The notes beneath the pieces were generated by a model, which was given only the letters and a program-made list of their open reading frames with translations, had not been told where the DNA came from and searched no databases. A program made the translations under genes and the position numbers. Below, piece after piece: positions 1-6,936 of a stretch of 15,954 nucleotides of DNA. The stretch covers positions 1 through 15,954 of the forward strand of contig CAJWJW010000010.1 of NCBI GenBank assembly GCA_913041775.1, written 5' to 3'. The stretch's first letter is position 1; every line of letters begins with the position of its first letter. This DNA comes from an uncultured Flavobacteriales bacterium. GTDB lineage: Bacteria; Bacteroidota; Bacteroidia; Flavobacteriales; UBA7430.

Positions 1-563
1 GCATAAAAACCATTCCCATCTACCATAGGGTCCGAATCGTTTGAGCCAAAATCCCAACCCATAAAATCATCTATATAGCCGTCGTTATCATCATCTAATC
101 CATTAATAGGATCGGAATAATTATAGGCTAAACTCCCCAATAAATCTTCGTGATTATAATCAACTCCAGAATCTACTACCCCTACGAAATAAGTAGAATC
201 ACCTTGTGTGATATCCCAAACCGCTGGAGCACTAATTTTTTCTAAATACCACTGCTCATGATAACTTTCATCAGAAGGAGTAAAATACAATTCTTGAATT
301 CTAGAGCTTTCCCAGTATTTAATAATTCCTTCTTCTAATAAGGCATCTAATTGATTTGGTTTAGCATTTACTATGTCAACAAAAGAATTAAGAAAAACGG
401 AATTACCCGAATTTTTATAAGAGGTACGGTAAGATATATTCTTGGTGTCTAATTGGATAATTGCATCAGGAGAAGTAAGTCTTACTCTATACAATCCTGT
501 GTTTTGTGCAAAACTAAGGCAGCAAAACAAAAAGGTAAAAGATATTGCTAATGCAGAGCGCAT
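1..563 (-). CDS. Secreted S8 subtilisin-like serine protease, N-terminal part (cut by left window edge)
   Basis: The reading frame starts at the ATG at 561-563 and stays open for 187 codons to the window edge, so the C-terminal part is missing. Residues 1-20 form a signal peptide (hydrophobic core, then SFA before Q20). Residues 21 to about 100 look like an inhibitor-type propeptide. The peptidase domain starts near residue 105, and VGVVDSGVDYNHEDL holds the catalytic Asp (about D131) in the DSG motif of subtilases. An Asp-rich stretch follows (DDDNDGYIDDFMGWDF), typical of calcium-binding loops in Bacteroidota S8 enzymes. The catalytic His and Ser lie beyond the window. The ATG directly follows the stop codon of the upstream lipoprotein gene, which suggests translational coupling in the ruvX-def unit. 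The protein is probably exported and degrades extracellular protein. A T9SS tail would be expected but cannot be seen. The subtilase assignment is firm; the substrate is unknown. Confidence 0.9.
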   Translation of the reverse strand, partial: MRSALAISFTFLFCCLSFAQNTGLYRVRLTSPDAIIQLDTKNISYRTSYKNSGNSVFLNSFVDIVNAKPNQLDALLEEGIIKYWESSRIQELYFTPSDESYHEQWYLEKISAPAVWDITQGDSTYFVGVVDSGVDYNHEDLLGSLAYNYSDPINGLDDDNDGYIDDFMGWDFGSNDSDPMVDGNGFY

Positions 564-1061
564 CTAATTTTTAAACTGCTTAATTAGCTCTTTATCAGAG
601 TACTGTAATAATTTTATCATCCCTTCCGCTTGTACTTTATAAGGGTGATTTGGATAGCGGTCGATAAATTCTTGATACGTATTTTTAGCAGTAAGGCGCT
701 GTTCTATACTTTCAAAACAGTAAGCTTGATAAAATAAGGCTAAAGGCGCTAGTTTAGAATTCGGGAAGCCATGATGAACTTTATAAAAAGAATTTGCAGC
801 CAATAAATTTTCACCTAAGCCTTTTAAAACTTCGCCTGATTTAAAAAGCAATTCAGGTTTAGACTCAATATCTGGATACGCTAATAAAAAATCGCTGTAT
901 GCAGCGACAACCTCAAGTGCTAAATCTTTATTGGCACCGGCGTCTTGAGCAAGTTTTAATTTAGATTCGAGAGCTAAAACTTTATCTAAAGCTTTTTTTT
1001 GTGGATTTGCACAAGAAGAAAAAACAGAGATAAAAACTATAAAAAACATAATATACTTCAT
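564..1061 (-). CDS. TPR-type outer-membrane lipoprotein
   Basis: This encodes 165 residues. The N-terminus MKYIMFFIVFISVFSSC is a lipoprotein signal peptide with the lipobox cysteine at residue 17, so the mature protein should be lipid-anchored. Residues 40 to 155 are helical and contain tetratricopeptide-like repeats, for example YQAYCFESIEQRLTAKNTYQ followed by FIDRYPNHP. This pattern resembles the TPR region of BamD/YbgF-type envelope proteins. The length is short compared with BamD, so I do not assign that role. The ATG overlaps the def stop codon by four bases (ATGA, 1058-1061), and the stop codon abuts the protease start, so it is translated as part of the ruvX-def unit. It is likely a periplasmic scaffold protein; no enzymatic motif is visible. 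Confidence 0.8.
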   Translation of the reverse strand: MKYIMFFIVFISVFSSCANPQKKALDKVLALESKLKLAQDAGANKDLALEVVAAYSDFLLAYPDIESKPELLFKSGEVLKGLGENLLAANSFYKVHHGFPNSKLAPLALFYQAYCFESIEQRLTAKNTYQEFIDRYPNHPYKVQAEGMIKLLQYSDKELIKQFKN

Positions 1062-1630
1062 CTTCTACCCTTTTTAGCCTTGTGAAAACTCATTCTATAT
1101 TCTGGATTAATTTTCCCATTCATTATATCACTCAACCTACGCTTAATCATACGTTTTCTTAGAGGCGACAAATATTCAGTAAATAAAACCCCCTCTATAT
1201 GATCGTACTCGTGTTGAATAACGCGGGCAGCCATACCCTCGTAAGATTCGGTATGTTCTACAAAATATTCGTCGAGATAACGAATCGTGATTTTAGGCTT
1301 ACGAGAAACTTCTTCTCTAACCTCTGGAATACTTAAACAACCTTCGTTAAAAAACCATTCTTTTCCTACTTCCTCAATAATTTCGGCATTAATAAACGTT
1401 TTTTTGAAATCAGCTAAATGAGGTTCATCATCCTCAAAAGGAGAACAATCGATAATAAACAAACGTATCGACAAGCCTACTTGAGGCGCAGCTAAACCAA
1501 CTCCATGAGAAGTATACATGGTCTCGTACATATTCTCAATAAGCTCTTTTAACTTCGGGTAATCTGGACTTATTTCATCTCCAACTTCTTTTAAAACTGG
1601 ATCTCCGTAAGCAACAATGGGTAAAAACAT
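1058..1630 (-). CDS. def: Peptide deformylase
   Basis: Peptide deformylase removes the formyl group from the initiator methionine of nascent proteins in the cytoplasm, using a metal ion (usually Fe2+). All three family motifs are present: GVGLAAPQ at residues 43-50, EGCLS at 96-100 with metal ligand C98, and QHEYDH at 139-144 with ligands H140 and H144 and catalytic E141. At 190 residues it has the normal length for a Bacteroidota enzyme, with a basic C-terminal tail (KAKKGRR). The gene begins two bases after the ruvX stop codon and its own TGA overlaps the next ATG, so it lies inside a four-gene unit. The def-ruvX pairing is common in Bacteroidota. Confidence 0.97.
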   Translation of the reverse strand: MFLPIVAYGDPVLKEVGDEISPDYPKLKELIENMYETMYTSHGVGLAAPQVGLSIRLFIIDCSPFEDDEPHLADFKKTFINAEIIEEVGKEWFFNEGCLSIPEVREEVSRKPKITIRYLDEYFVEHTESYEGMAARVIQHEYDHIEGVLFTEYLSPLRKRMIKRRLSDIMNGKINPEYRMSFHKAKKGRR

Positions 1631-1632
1631 AC

Positions 1633-2055
1633 TTATAACTTGAAATTTTGTTGTTCCATAAATGATTGCAAAATTATGGTAGCACTAACCTCATCTACTA
1701 GTGCTTTGTCTTGCCTAGCTTTCTTTTTCAAACCACTATCAATCATCGATTGAAAAGCCATTTTAGAAGTAAAACGTTCGTCAATTAAGTGAATTTCCAT
1801 ATCCGTAAATTGTTTTCTTAACTGCTTAGCAAAAGCCTTTACGTAAGGTGTAGCATCAGTTTTTTGATCTTGTAGGTTTGTAGGCATTCCCATAACAATA
1901 GAAGCAACATCCTGCTCAGAGATGTAATCCTTAAGAAAATCCATACACTCATGTGCCCTTACAGTACAAAGTCCAGAAGCAATAATCTGAAGTTCGTCGG
2001 TAACTGCTATTCCCACTCTTTTGGTGCCGTAGTCTAATGCCAATAATCTACCCAT
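1633..2055 (-). CDS. ruvX: RuvX/YqgF-family Holliday junction resolvase-like nuclease
   Basis: This is an RNase H-fold protein of the YqgF/RuvX family. The family is linked to processing of the 16S rRNA 5' end and, by homology, to Holliday junction resolution. With the ATG at 2053-2055 the product is 140 residues, close to the 138 of E. coli YqgF. It begins MGRLLALDYGTKRVGIA, with the first catalytic Asp at residue 8, the DERFTS motif at 92-97 (E93) and the final acidic residue in VDEVSAT (D121). The frame stays open upstream to a GTG at 2082, but those nine codons lie over a TAnnTTTG promoter box and precede the conserved N-terminus, so I prefer 2055. It is the first gene of the unit with def, the TPR lipoprotein and the protease. 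Confidence 0.93.
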   Translation of the reverse strand: MGRLLALDYGTKRVGIAVTDELQIIASGLCTVRAHECMDFLKDYISEQDVASIVMGMPTNLQDQKTDATPYVKAFAKQLRKQFTDMEIHLIDERFTSKMAFQSMIDSGLKKKARQDKALVDEVSATIILQSFMEQQNFKL

Positions 2056-2071
2056 ATCTTGCAAATTGCTG

Positions 2072-2079
2072 CAAATATA
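2072..2079 (-). promoter_or_regulatory. Bacteroidota-type -7 promoter box for the ruvX unit
   Basis: On the minus strand the bases read TATATTTG, an exact match to the TAnnTTTG -7 consensus. The box ends 16 bases before the ruvX ATG at 2055, implying a very short leader. I see no good TTTG -33 element at the usual distance. The rest of the gap up to 2210 shows no other feature. Confidence 0.5.
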
Positions 2080-2210
2080 CACATTGTTATGCTCTTATTG
2101 GAAGGTACTTTTCAATTAGTTTGGATTGATTGAGCTGGAATTTGTAGGGCATTAGAAAAATAGACAACTAAAATAAGCCTAGAATAAATCGCTCAAAATC
2201 AGACTTTAGA

Positions 2211-3098
2211 CTACGACTTAAACTTATCCCATCTTCTGAGCTCACGTTCAAAAAGAGATTCGTATTTATTGGGGATAGGTAATTCGAAAAATACAGAATT
2301 TGAACTTACAGGATGTGCAAAATTAACTTTACATGCGGCTAAAAACAATCCTTTCCCTTTTAATACATTTTCAGTATCGTGTTCATAATCGCCAATTATA
2401 GGGTGACCAGCAATTGCTAAATGAATACGAATTTGATGGGTTCTCCCAGTAATTGGCTTTAACTCAATTAGTGAAACAAAACCATAGGATAAAGATTTTT
2501 CAACTTTCAAGCTTTTGTATTCTGTACTCGATGAAAGTCCTTCAATAGGAGATTCAAAAACTCCTTCGCCCTCAAGTTTGCCTTTAACAATGGCATAATA
2601 AGTTTTAGAGACCTTTTGCAACTCAAATTGTTTACTCAGATTTAACTGAGCAGACTTAGTCTTGGCTACTAATAAAATTCCAGTGGTTAACTTATCTAAT
2701 CTATGTAGAGGTCTAGGTACAGAAAGTAGATCTTTTTCAGAAGAAACACTTAAATTATGAAGCAATGCATTTTGAATCGTTTTATGAAAGTTCCCACTTA
2801 CTGAATAGCCCGCAGGTTTATTTATGACAGCAATAAATTCATCTTCAAATAAAACATCTAGTTGTAAGGGAAAAACTTTTTGTTGTTCAAAATCTTCTAC
2901 AATATATACAACATCATCACCAAGCTTGAGCCAATCTCCTGTTTTAGCAATGATGCCATTAACATATATTTGCTTCTTTTTAAATGCCTTTTTAATCGCA
3001 CTTTTAGAAGGTAAAATAACCGAGGTATTCTCAACTATATAGTCAAATACTCGTGCCGGTTTTTTAAGATCTACTATTTTAAACAATGGACTATTCAT
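2211..3098 (-). CDS. RluA-family RNA pseudouridine synthase
   Basis: This 295-residue cytoplasmic enzyme converts uridine to pseudouridine in rRNA or tRNA. Residues 15 to 70 form an S4-like RNA-binding domain (for example KKAFKKKQIYVNG). The catalytic domain carries the family motif HRLDKLTTGILLVAKT at 132-147, with D135 as catalytic aspartate, and GRTHQIRIHLAIAGHPIIGD starting near 218. This layout is that of the RluA/RluC/RluD group. The exact target uridine cannot be read from the sequence, so no gene symbol is given. The ATG at 3096-3098 is the only sensible start. The gene stands alone on the minus strand and diverges from the globin remnant. A near-match TATTTTTA lies just upstream as a possible weak -7 box. 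Confidence 0.93.
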   Translation of the reverse strand: MNSPLFKIVDLKKPARVFDYIVENTSVILPSKSAIKKAFKKKQIYVNGIIAKTGDWLKLGDDVVYIVEDFEQQKVFPLQLDVLFEDEFIAVINKPAGYSVSGNFHKTIQNALLHNLSVSSEKDLLSVPRPLHRLDKLTTGILLVAKTKSAQLNLSKQFELQKVSKTYYAIVKGKLEGEGVFESPIEGLSSSTEYKSLKVEKSLSYGFVSLIELKPITGRTHQIRIHLAIAGHPIIGDYEHDTENVLKGKGLFLAACKVNFAHPVSSNSVFFELPIPNKYESLFERELRRWDKFKS

Positions 3099-3156
3099 TT
3101 TGTAAAAATAGGTGTAATTATTTACAGGATAAGCACAAATTTGAAGCTATTCTGAG

Positions 3157-3164
3157 TACTTTTG
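3157..3164 (+). promoter_or_regulatory. -7 promoter box upstream of the globin remnant and dapD
   Basis: The bases read TACTTTTG, an exact TAnnTTTG match, ending 20 bases before the ATG of the globin remnant. A TTTG at 3140-3143 could be the -33 element, but the spacing of 13 bases is shorter than usual. I found no TAnnTTTG match between here and the dapD start, so this promoter may now serve dapD through the dead gene. Confidence 0.45.
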
Positions 3165-3184
3165 TGGAGCACGAAAATTAGCAT

Positions 3185-3556
3185 ATGAAAACTATATAGT
3201 CTCGAGAAGATATTATCGTTCTAGTAGATACTTTTTACGACAAAGTAAATAAGGACCAATTATTAAGTCCTATATTTAACGACATAGCTAAAGTAGACTG
3301 GGAATAGCACATGCCCACTATGTATAACTTTTGGAGCTCTATATTATAAGGCACAAACAATTATAGCGGCAGACCATTTATTAAACATCTATCACAAGCG
3401 ATTAAACAAGCACATTTTGATAGATGGTTGCAATTGTTTCATGCAAATATAGATGCTCAATTTCACTGAGAATTAGCAGATGAGGCGAAAACTAGAGCAA
3501 TTGCAATCGCACAAATATTTACAGCTAAAATTGAAGCTGTAAAAGGTAGCATTTAA
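3185..3556 (+). pseudogene. Group III truncated haemoglobin gene with four in-frame stop codons
   Basis: Reading from the ATG at 3185 to the TAA at 3554-3556 gives 123 codons in one frame with globin sequence throughout. Four stops interrupt it: TAG at codon 5 (3197-3199), TAG at codon 41 (3305-3307), TAA at codon 55 (3347-3349) and TGA at codon 95 (3467-3469). The product resembles group III truncated haemoglobins: TFYDKV (residues 16-21, with the B10-type Tyr18), SPIFNDIAKVDWE (28-40), MYNFWSSIL (46-54), the probable haem-ligand His68 in PFIKHL, and HFDRWLQLF (77-85). There is no frameshift, and the start codon and an upstream promoter box remain. Each stop could come from a single C-to-T change in CAG, CAG, CAA and CGA. 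An active gene would make a small haem protein handling oxygen or nitric oxide. As it stands, no functional globin can be made without recoding, so I call it a pseudogene. Confidence 0.85.
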
Positions 3557-3571
3557 AAAAACAATATTGTT

Positions 3572-4387
3572 ATGACGAATTTACAGACAACTATAGAACA
3601 AGCTTGGAACGACAAATCACTACTTAAAGACCTTAATGTTCAAAAAGAAATTAGAGAAGTAATAGAACATATAGACAAAGGGCGTTTGCGTACAGCAGAA
3701 CCAACCTCTGATGGATGGCAAGTAAACGAATGGGTGAAAAAAGCAGTTGTTATGTACTTCCCTATACAGGGAATGAAAACAATTGAGCTAGGACCATTTG
3801 AATTTCATGATAAAATGGAATTGAAAAAAAACTATGCTGAATTAGGCGTACGAGTTGTACCTCATGCAGTAGCACGATATGGAGCATTTGTAGCACCAGG
3901 GGTAATTATGATGCCCTCGTATATAAATATTGGAGCATATGTTGGAGCGGGAACTATGGTAGACACTTGGGCAACTGTAGGGTCATGCGCACAAATTGGC
4001 GCAAATGTTCACTTGAGTGGTGGTGTAGGTATTGGTGGCGTTTTAGAACCACTACAAGCATCACCAGTAATTATTGAAGATAATGCATTTATAGGTTCTC
4101 GATGCATAGTAGTTGAAGGCATACGCATAGAGAAAGAAGCAGTACTAGGTGCAAATGTGGTACTTACAGCTTCTACAAAAATAATTGATGTTAGTGGTGA
4201 AGAACCTGTAGAGTTTAAAGGATATATACCCTCAAGGTCTGTTGTAATACCAGGAACTTATACCAAAACATTCCCTGCTGGAGACTACCAAGTTCCATGT
4301 GCATTAATTATTGGTAAAAGAAAAGAAAGCACCGACAAGAAGACTTCCTTGAACGATGCTTTAAGAGATCATAGCGTAGCTGTATAA
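3572..4387 (+). CDS. dapD: 2,3,4,5-tetrahydropyridine-2,6-dicarboxylate N-succinyltransferase
   Basis: DapD transfers succinyl from succinyl-CoA to tetrahydrodipicolinate, the committed step of the succinylase route to meso-diaminopimelate and lysine. At 271 residues it has the family length. The N-terminal helical domain includes GRLRTAEPTSDGWQVNEWVK (residues 37-56). Residues 100 to 205 form the left-handed beta helix made of hexapeptide repeats (APGVIMMPSYINIGAYVGAG and following), which builds the trimeric active site. The C-terminal segment has the conserved IPGTYTKTFPAGDYQVPCALIIGKR pattern in broken form. The gene starts 15 bases after the globin remnant and ends four bases from the convergent LicD gene, with no clear terminator between them. 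Confidence 0.97.
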   Translation: MTNLQTTIEQAWNDKSLLKDLNVQKEIREVIEHIDKGRLRTAEPTSDGWQVNEWVKKAVVMYFPIQGMKTIELGPFEFHDKMELKKNYAELGVRVVPHAVARYGAFVAPGVIMMPSYINIGAYVGAGTMVDTWATVGSCAQIGANVHLSGGVGIGGVLEPLQASPVIIEDNAFIGSRCIVVEGIRIEKEAVLGANVVLTASTKIIDVSGEEPVEFKGYIPSRSVVIPGTYTKTFPAGDYQVPCALIIGKRKESTDKKTSLNDALRDHSVAV

Positions 4388-4391
4388 TTCG

Positions 4392-4991
4392 CTACCTAAC
4401 AATTGCTTTTTCGTCTTCTTTACAAAGCCATTCTTTTACAGGTAAAGCCCAATTGCCGTATTTAGCAGTAAGGTAATCTTTGTAATTATTTGGAGTTGTT
4501 AAAGAAACACCATTTAATACTACAGTATCTTGAGAATCGTAATGAGATTTATCTACTCTTAAAATCTTACCCATTGATTGCCAATAAGTATGAGAGTGAT
4601 CAGTAGTTTTAACAAAAATATCTAAAACGACCATTTTGTCTGCTATTGCAGGAAAAAAAATTTTTAAGAAGGCGAAACCAAGTGGTTTCATTTTAAAAAT
4701 TCTATAATCGTTCGGTTTTATAGGACCATAAGACTGAATACCTTTTCTACAGGTAACCCGATAGCCTTTTAAATAAAAACGCCATCTAAGCTTATCTAAC
4801 TTTAGCGCATCCGAGTAATCAATAGAAATGTCTACATCATGATCCCAAGGCAGTAAGTCACCATCTCTTACTATACCTAAAAGAGTCCCTCCTTCTAAGT
4901 AGTATTTGATTCCGTTTTTATTAAGAAAGTTAGTAGAAAGGAATAACATTTCTTTAGCCTTCTTTAAATTTTTGACATTAAGGGTAAGCAT
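4392..4991 (-). CDS. LicD-family phosphotransferase
   Basis: LicD proteins have a nucleotidyltransferase-like fold and attach phosphocholine or related phospho-groups to surface glycans. Fukutin-type proteins, which transfer polyol phosphate, belong to the same superfamily. With the ATG at 4989-4991 the product is 199 residues. It carries the signature GGTLLGIVRDGDLLPWDHDV at residues 34-53, with the acidic WDHDVD cluster at 49-54 expected to bind the metal. The frame is open upstream to a TTG at 5090, but a TAnnTTTG box lies inside that stretch and the LicD domain starts only after the ATG, so I take 4991. It converges on dapD. It diverges from the glycosyltransferase and TagF-like genes, which suggests a shared envelope-glycan role (inference). 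The acceptor and donor are unknown. Confidence 0.85.
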   Translation of the reverse strand: MLTLNVKNLKKAKEMLFLSTNFLNKNGIKYYLEGGTLLGIVRDGDLLPWDHDVDISIDYSDALKLDKLRWRFYLKGYRVTCRKGIQSYGPIKPNDYRIFKMKPLGFAFLKIFFPAIADKMVVLDIFVKTTDHSHTYWQSMGKILRVDKSHYDSQDTVVLNGVSLTTPNNYKDYLTAKYGNWALPVKEWLCKEDEKAIVR

Positions 4992-5015
4992 AAGATCAGC
5001 ACTTTTAGTTCGCTG

Positions 5016-5023
5016 CAAAAATA
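5016..5023 (-). promoter_or_regulatory. -7 promoter box for the LicD gene
   Basis: The minus strand reads TATTTTTG, an exact TAnnTTTG match, ending 24 bases before the ATG at 4991. This spacing supports the shorter start. No clear TTTG -33 element is visible. Confidence 0.45.
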
Positions 5024-5114
5024 CACTTTTATATGAATTTAAAATTCTATTTTTTTTGTAGATTTCATTGTGTAGAAAATTGGAATCCAAGAGGCTATTA
5101 TTTATTAAAATGTA

Positions 5115-5122
5115 TATTTTTG
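5115..5122 (+). promoter_or_regulatory. -7 promoter box for the plus-strand operon starting with the glycosyltransferase
   Basis: The plus strand reads TATTTTTG (TAnnTTTG), ending 26 bases before the ATG at 5149. It is the only good candidate promoter before the seven-gene run to 11736. No convincing -33 TTTG was found at the right distance. Confidence 0.5.
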
Positions 5123-5148
5123 CTTTCAGTAGAAACTAGACCCATACT

Positions 5149-5901
5149 ATGGAGAAGATATCGGCTATAATACCAACGTTCAATGAAGAAATGCATATTG
5201 AAGCAGCTATTCAATCCGTTTCTTTTGCGGATGAAATTATTATAATCGACTCTTTTAGTACCGATAAAACCTTAGAAATAGCAAAAAAGTACTCTGTACG
5301 TATCATCGAGAGAGCTTTCGATAATTTTTCGAATCAGAAAAACTACGCCATCGAAAAGGCCTCAAACAAGTGGGTTGTTTTATTAGATTCTGATGAGCGA
5401 ATAGAAAAAAAACTTCAAGAAGAAATAATTTCTGCAGTAAATAGTGATTCCGATTTTGGAGCCTATTGGGTTTATAGAAGAAATTTCTTACTAAATAAAG
5501 AAATAAAATATAGTGGTTGGCAAAATGACAAAGTAGTTAGAGTAATCAATACAGATTATTGCAAATACAATGGTAAGCTAGTACACGAAGAGATAGAATC
5601 TACTAAACCAATGAGCTTCTTAAAAGAGAGAATTGTACACTATACTTACAAAAACTTCGATAGTTTTATTTCTAAAAAAAATAAAGTTGCTCACCTACAA
5701 GCTCAAGAACTTGCGATTATGAATAAAAAGGCCACCTTGGTCAGACTACTATTTAAACCAATTTTCAGATTTATAAACCATTATTTTCTAAGACTCGGTT
5801 TTCTAGATGGCTTTCAAGGGTTTTTTATTGCAAGCTTTTATGCATACACCATTTTTACACGCTACGTAAAACTCTGGATTATTAATAAGGGACTTAAGTA
5901 A
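5149..5901 (+). CDS. Family 2 glycosyltransferase, WaaE/KdtX-like
   Basis: This 250-residue glycosyltransferase has a GT-A fold. It starts MEKISAIIPTFNEEMHIEAA and carries IIIDSFSTDKT (31-41) and the metal-binding DSD at 80-82 (LLDSDERI). HEEIES near residue 146 and the C-terminal LDGFQGFFIASFYAYT segment match the WaaE-like branch, whose members add glucose or a related sugar to the lipopolysaccharide core. The hydrophobic, basic C-terminus would place it at the inner face of the cytoplasmic membrane. The next gene starts three bases after its stop codon. Together with the TagF-like and LicD genes it points to envelope-glycan assembly. The sugar and acceptor are not readable from sequence. 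Confidence 0.9.
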   Translation: MEKISAIIPTFNEEMHIEAAIQSVSFADEIIIIDSFSTDKTLEIAKKYSVRIIERAFDNFSNQKNYAIEKASNKWVVLLDSDERIEKKLQEEIISAVNSDSDFGAYWVYRRNFLLNKEIKYSGWQNDKVVRVINTDYCKYNGKLVHEEIESTKPMSFLKERIVHYTYKNFDSFISKKNKVAHLQAQELAIMNKKATLVRLLFKPIFRFINHYFLRLGFLDGFQGFFIASFYAYTIFTRYVKLWIINKGLK

Positions 5902-5904
5902 GTT

Positions 5905-6936
5905 ATGAAGTGTATTCTATTTTGTGAAAACCCTTATGCATTTAGCATCTTGACTCCTATAAGGAATCAATTAATAGAATCTGGTCATACTTATATTTGG
6001 TATGTATCAGAAGACTTAAAAATAGAGTTCCCTTTTAAAGAGGAAGAATATACAACAGAAATAAGTGCTTTAACTTCTTTTCAAAGTGACGCCATTTTTG
6101 TGCCTGGAAATGAAGTCCCCTCCTTTATACGTGGACTTAAGGTTCAAGTTTTTCATGGTTTAGCTGGTGAGAAAAAAGGGCATTTTAGAATTCGTCATTA
6201 TTTTGATCTATACCTTACTCCAGGACCTTATTTTACGAATCGTTTTTTAGAGCTTTCTAGCAAATATAAAGACTTCGAAGTCCTAGAAACTGGATGGTCT
6301 AAACTTGATGTATTTACGGAAAACTCAGATCTTTACCAGAAAGAAAAATCAATTCTCCTAGAAAAAAACAAAGCAGAAAGTATTCTTTTATATGCGCCTA
6401 CATTCTCTCCCTCATTAACATCAGCACCAAGTGCTATACAAAACATAGAAAAATTAGCAGAAGATAAACACAAACTCATTCTACTGAAATTTCATGATTT
6501 AATGGATATTACTACAGTTAACAGGTACAAAGAATTAGCCAATACCATTTCTAATATCGTATTTATAAGCGATAGAAATATCATTAAATACCTTCTGCTA
6601 GCAGACTTAATGATTAGCGATACTTCCTCAGTAGTGTATGAGTTTCTATTATTAAACAAACCGATAATTACTCTAAATGCCAATAGTCCAAAAGCGGCAT
6701 GGGAAAACACAAAAGATTTCAACAATCTAGTTGCACTGGTAAATAAGAATCTCCAATTTGATCCATTTGAAGACGAAAGAGCAAAAATTATAGCACAATA
6801 TCATCCGTATAGAGATGGGGAATCATCAAAGAGAATGGTTAAAGCAGTTGAAAAACATATTCTTAAAAATGGAGTTCCTGAAAAAAGGAGTTTATCGATT
6901 TTTAGAAAATATAAAAACAATAAGAAGTACCGATAA
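5905..6936 (+). CDS. CDP-glycerol glycerophosphotransferase-like (TagB/TagF family) protein
   Basis: This encodes 343 residues with a GT-B-type fold of the CDP-glycerol:poly(glycerophosphate) glycerophosphotransferase family, known from wall teichoic acid synthesis. Visible motifs are VFHGLAGEKKG (82-92, with the conserved His-Gly), LLYAPTF (161-167), LLKFH (193-197) and ISDTSSVVYEFLLLNKPII (237-255), the usual donor-binding signature. There is no signal peptide, so it should be cytoplasmic or membrane-peripheral. A Gram-negative host has no teichoic acid, so the likely role is adding a phosphate-linked unit to lipopolysaccharide or another surface glycan (inference). Its TAA overlaps the tsaC ATG by one base. 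The donor could be something other than CDP-glycerol; no CDP-polyol-forming cytidylyltransferase gene lies in the window. Confidence 0.85.
   Translation: MKCILFCENPYAFSILTPIRNQLIESGHTYIWYVSEDLKIEFPFKEEEYTTEISALTSFQSDAIFVPGNEVPSFIRGLKVQVFHGLAGEKKGHFRIRHYFDLYLTPGPYFTNRFLELSSKYKDFEVLETGWSKLDVFTENSDLYQKEKSILLEKNKAESILLYAPTFSPSLTSAPSAIQNIEKLAEDKHKLILLKFHDLMDITTVNRYKELANTISNIVFISDRNIIKYLLLADLMISDTSSVVYEFLLLNKPIITLNANSPKAAWENTKDFNNLVALVNKNLQFDPFEDERAKIIAQYHPYRDGESSKRMVKAVEKHILKNGVPEKRSLSIFRKYKNNKKYR

Noticed and set aside
2056..2082. GTG start for ruvX at 2082
   Set aside because: The nine extra codons overlap the promoter box, and the conserved N-terminus begins at the ATG at 2055.
2824..3042. Small open frame on the plus strand inside the pseudouridine synthase gene, and similar small frames inside tsaC, cca, aldehyde dehydrogenase and the TagF-like gene
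   Set aside because: Low-complexity translations antisense to, or in another frame of, well-supported genes, without domain features or start signals of their own.
3185..3556. Stop-codon reassignment or readthrough to make the globin
   Set aside because: All three stop types occur inside the frame, while every neighbouring gene ends normally at TAA, TAG or TGA. No recoding signal is visible, so decay is the simpler reading.
4372..4395. Terminator hairpin between dapD and the LicD gene
   Set aside because: Only a 5-base stem (GTAGC/GCTAC) with a 10-base loop and no T-run directly after it on either strand.
4992..5090. Longer LicD protein starting at TTG 5090
   Set aside because: TTG start, no family sequence in the extra 33 codons, and a TAnnTTTG box inside the stretch; the ATG at 4991 fits better.
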